Below are positions 63,021 to 64,000 of a DNA stretch of 64,000 bases, one piece after another. The DNA is from Rhizobium sp. AQ_MP (GTDB taxonomy: Bacteria; Pseudomonadota; Alphaproteobacteria; Rhizobiales; Rhizobiaceae). A model generated the notes under the pieces. It saw only the letters and a list, made by a program, of their open reading frames with translations. It was not told where the DNA came from and did not search any database. Position numbers and translations under genes: made by a program. The stretch is taken from positions 1-64,000 of the forward strand of contig NZ_JACJVI010000010.1 in the NCBI RefSeq assembly GCF_014237835.1, written 5' to 3'. The stretch's first letter is position 1. Each line of letters begins with the position of its first letter.

Positions 63021-64000
63021 GGCCTGTCCGCCATCGCAACATGTGCCGAAGCCCGATCATTTACAATTGGACCCTGCGGAAGGCAGCCAAGGCTCTGCAG
63101 CGTCGTACGCACAGCCAGGTCAATCGGGGTCTGCGGCTCCTCGCCCAGGAACTTCACAAGGCGGCGGTTTTCGAGGCGGATCGTTTCCCGCCAGAGATAG
63201 CGCATCTCGTGGAGCTCGTTGATCAGCGGCACGAAGGGACGCGCAAGACCGGCTAGCCGCCAGGGGAAGCCAAAGGTTAGAATTTCCGGACGGCCCACGA
63301 CCCGACCGATAGCCTGCGCCATCTGCACCCCGTCATGGTCGAAGAACCCGTTCATGTGAAAGCGCGAGAAGCGCGGCAACTCGTCTGCGCGATCGAGCAA
63401 ACGCATGAAGGTCTCGGCGACGTCAGGCAAATAGGCCCAGGCATGACCCACGCCCCTTCGACCGGGATTGATGACGAAGCGCACCGGCTTGCCCGGCTGT
63501 ACCAGCCCCTGGGCGAACCAGTTGTTGCCGGCGTCGGGCCCGAAGAAGTCCCCTGCCCGGACGATGATCACCGGAACGCCTTCCTGGGCCGCCTGCTCCA
63601 GCCTTTGCTCGAGTTCGACGCGGATCTTTCCTTTCACGGTCACCGGTCGCTGCGGGCTTTCCTCGGCAAGCAGCGGGAACGCCTCGGGGCCGAAGTTGTA
63701 GATCGTGCCCGGCATCAGGATGCGGGCTCCGACCGCCCGCGCGGCCGCAATCGTATTGTCGATCATCGGCAGGACGAGTTCGCCCCAGTTCCGGTAGCCC
63801 GGGGGGTTGACCCCGTGCACGATGACGCTGGCACCCTGAGCTGCGGCCAGCACATCGGAGGCCCGCATGGCGTCTCCGCCAACCCATTCATATTCGGGTC
63901 GCGACGACATCTGCTCTTCGGGGCGGCGATGCATGGCGCGTACGCCGTAGCCGCGCTGAAGCAAAGCTTTCGCCAGCGCTCCGCCGATGCCACCCGTTGC
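63017..64000 (-). CDS. NAD(P)-dependent epimerase/dehydratase-like protein (5' end outside the window)
   Basis: The visible 327 residues belong to an extended short-chain dehydrogenase. The glycine-rich NAD(P) motif TGGIGGALA is at the very edge (63999-63973) and shows that only about the first ten residues are missing. Later parts are GASVIVHGVNPPGY, VIIVRAGDFFGPDAGNNWF and RGVGHAWAYLPDVAETFM. The usual catalytic YxxxK is not obvious, so it may be an atypical or NmrA-like member. It is followed by the DUF6220 gene with a four-base overlap. Confidence 0.8.
   Translation of the reverse strand, partial: ATGGIGGALAKALLQRGYGVRAMHRRPEEQMSSRPEYEWVGGDAMRASDVLAAAQGASVIVHGVNPPGYRNWGELVLPMIDNTIAAARAVGARILMPGTIYNFGPEAFPLLAEESPQRPVTVKGKIRVELEQRLEQAAQEGVPVIIVRAGDFFGPDAGNNWFAQGLVQPGKPVRFVINPGRRGVGHAWAYLPDVAETFMRLLDRADELPRFSRFHMNGFFDHDGVQMAQAIGRVVGRPEILTFGFPWRLAGLARPFVPLINELHEMRYLWRETIRLENRRLVKFLGEEPQTPIDLAVRTTLQSLGCLPQGPIVNDRASAHVAMADRP

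Overview
The window looks like a chromosomal segment of a Rhizobiaceae alphaproteobacterium (Rhizobium/Agrobacterium/Sinorhizobium-like). The GC content is high. Several neighbourhoods are typical of that family: greA followed by LPS glycosyltransferases, lrp, trxB and an LsrB/VtlR-type LysR regulator, then a small RNA that looks like AbcR and an ArsR gene; yqeY divergent from carA; dnaG close to rpoD; a RIME-like palindromic repeat. I see no prophage, insertion sequence, CRISPR array or rRNA operon, and the gene density is ordinary for a core chromosome. Species-level identity cannot be read from this sequence.

Layout. 1-9.3 kb: the tail of an unknown gene, an N-formylglutamate amidohydrolase, then an RpiR-type regulator followed by a complete binding-protein ABC importer and a zinc alcohol dehydrogenase, a Tat-exported PotD-like orphan binding protein and a PP2C-like phosphatase. 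9.4-15.5 kb: RIME-like element, metH with a candidate operator, an AGE-family sugar epimerase/isomerase and a SIMPL-domain periplasmic protein. 15.7-17.7 kb: a CAU-anticodon tRNA and a minus-strand run of small genes, one a divergent paralogue of the ATP synthase inhibitor zeta subunit, plus a small secreted protein. 17.9-24.0 kb: YjbQ, a UPF0303 protein, an NTF2-like protein, the divergent argP/lysG-argO pair, an M20 hydrolase, a proline-rich DUF930 protein and a Phd/VapC toxin-antitoxin pair. 24.0-29.9 kb: rpoD, a membrane class III nucleotide cyclase and dnaG, all on the minus strand. 30.1-34.2 kb: BrnTA, yqeY, carA and a MATE exporter. 34.4-45.2 kb: assorted enzymes and membrane proteins, including a membrane LytTR regulator divergent from a DUF2306 gene, and a large chemoreceptor. 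45.4-52.6 kb: carB, small proteins, a DMT exporter, an SRPBCC protein and an MFS exporter. 52.6-55.3 kb: an overlapping UdgX and radical-SAM pair, probably DNA repair. 55.5-61.4 kb: greA, lpsB-like, second glycosyltransferase, lrp, trxB, lsrB, AbcR-like sRNA, arsR. 61.5-64.0 kb: an OYE-family reductase, a DUF6220 membrane protein and an SDR-type epimerase cut by the window end.

How the parts work together. The importer operon probably feeds a locally controlled catabolic pathway. The two carbamoyl-phosphate synthase subunits lie about 13 kb apart and each has a structured leader. The lrp-trxB-lsrB-sRNA block is a regulatory hub linking envelope (LPS), thiol redox and post-transcriptional control of ABC importers. 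The least explained material is the small-gene cluster at 15.8-17.3 kb and a set of intrinsic-terminator-like hairpins lying in the leaders of carB, greA and the MATE gene.
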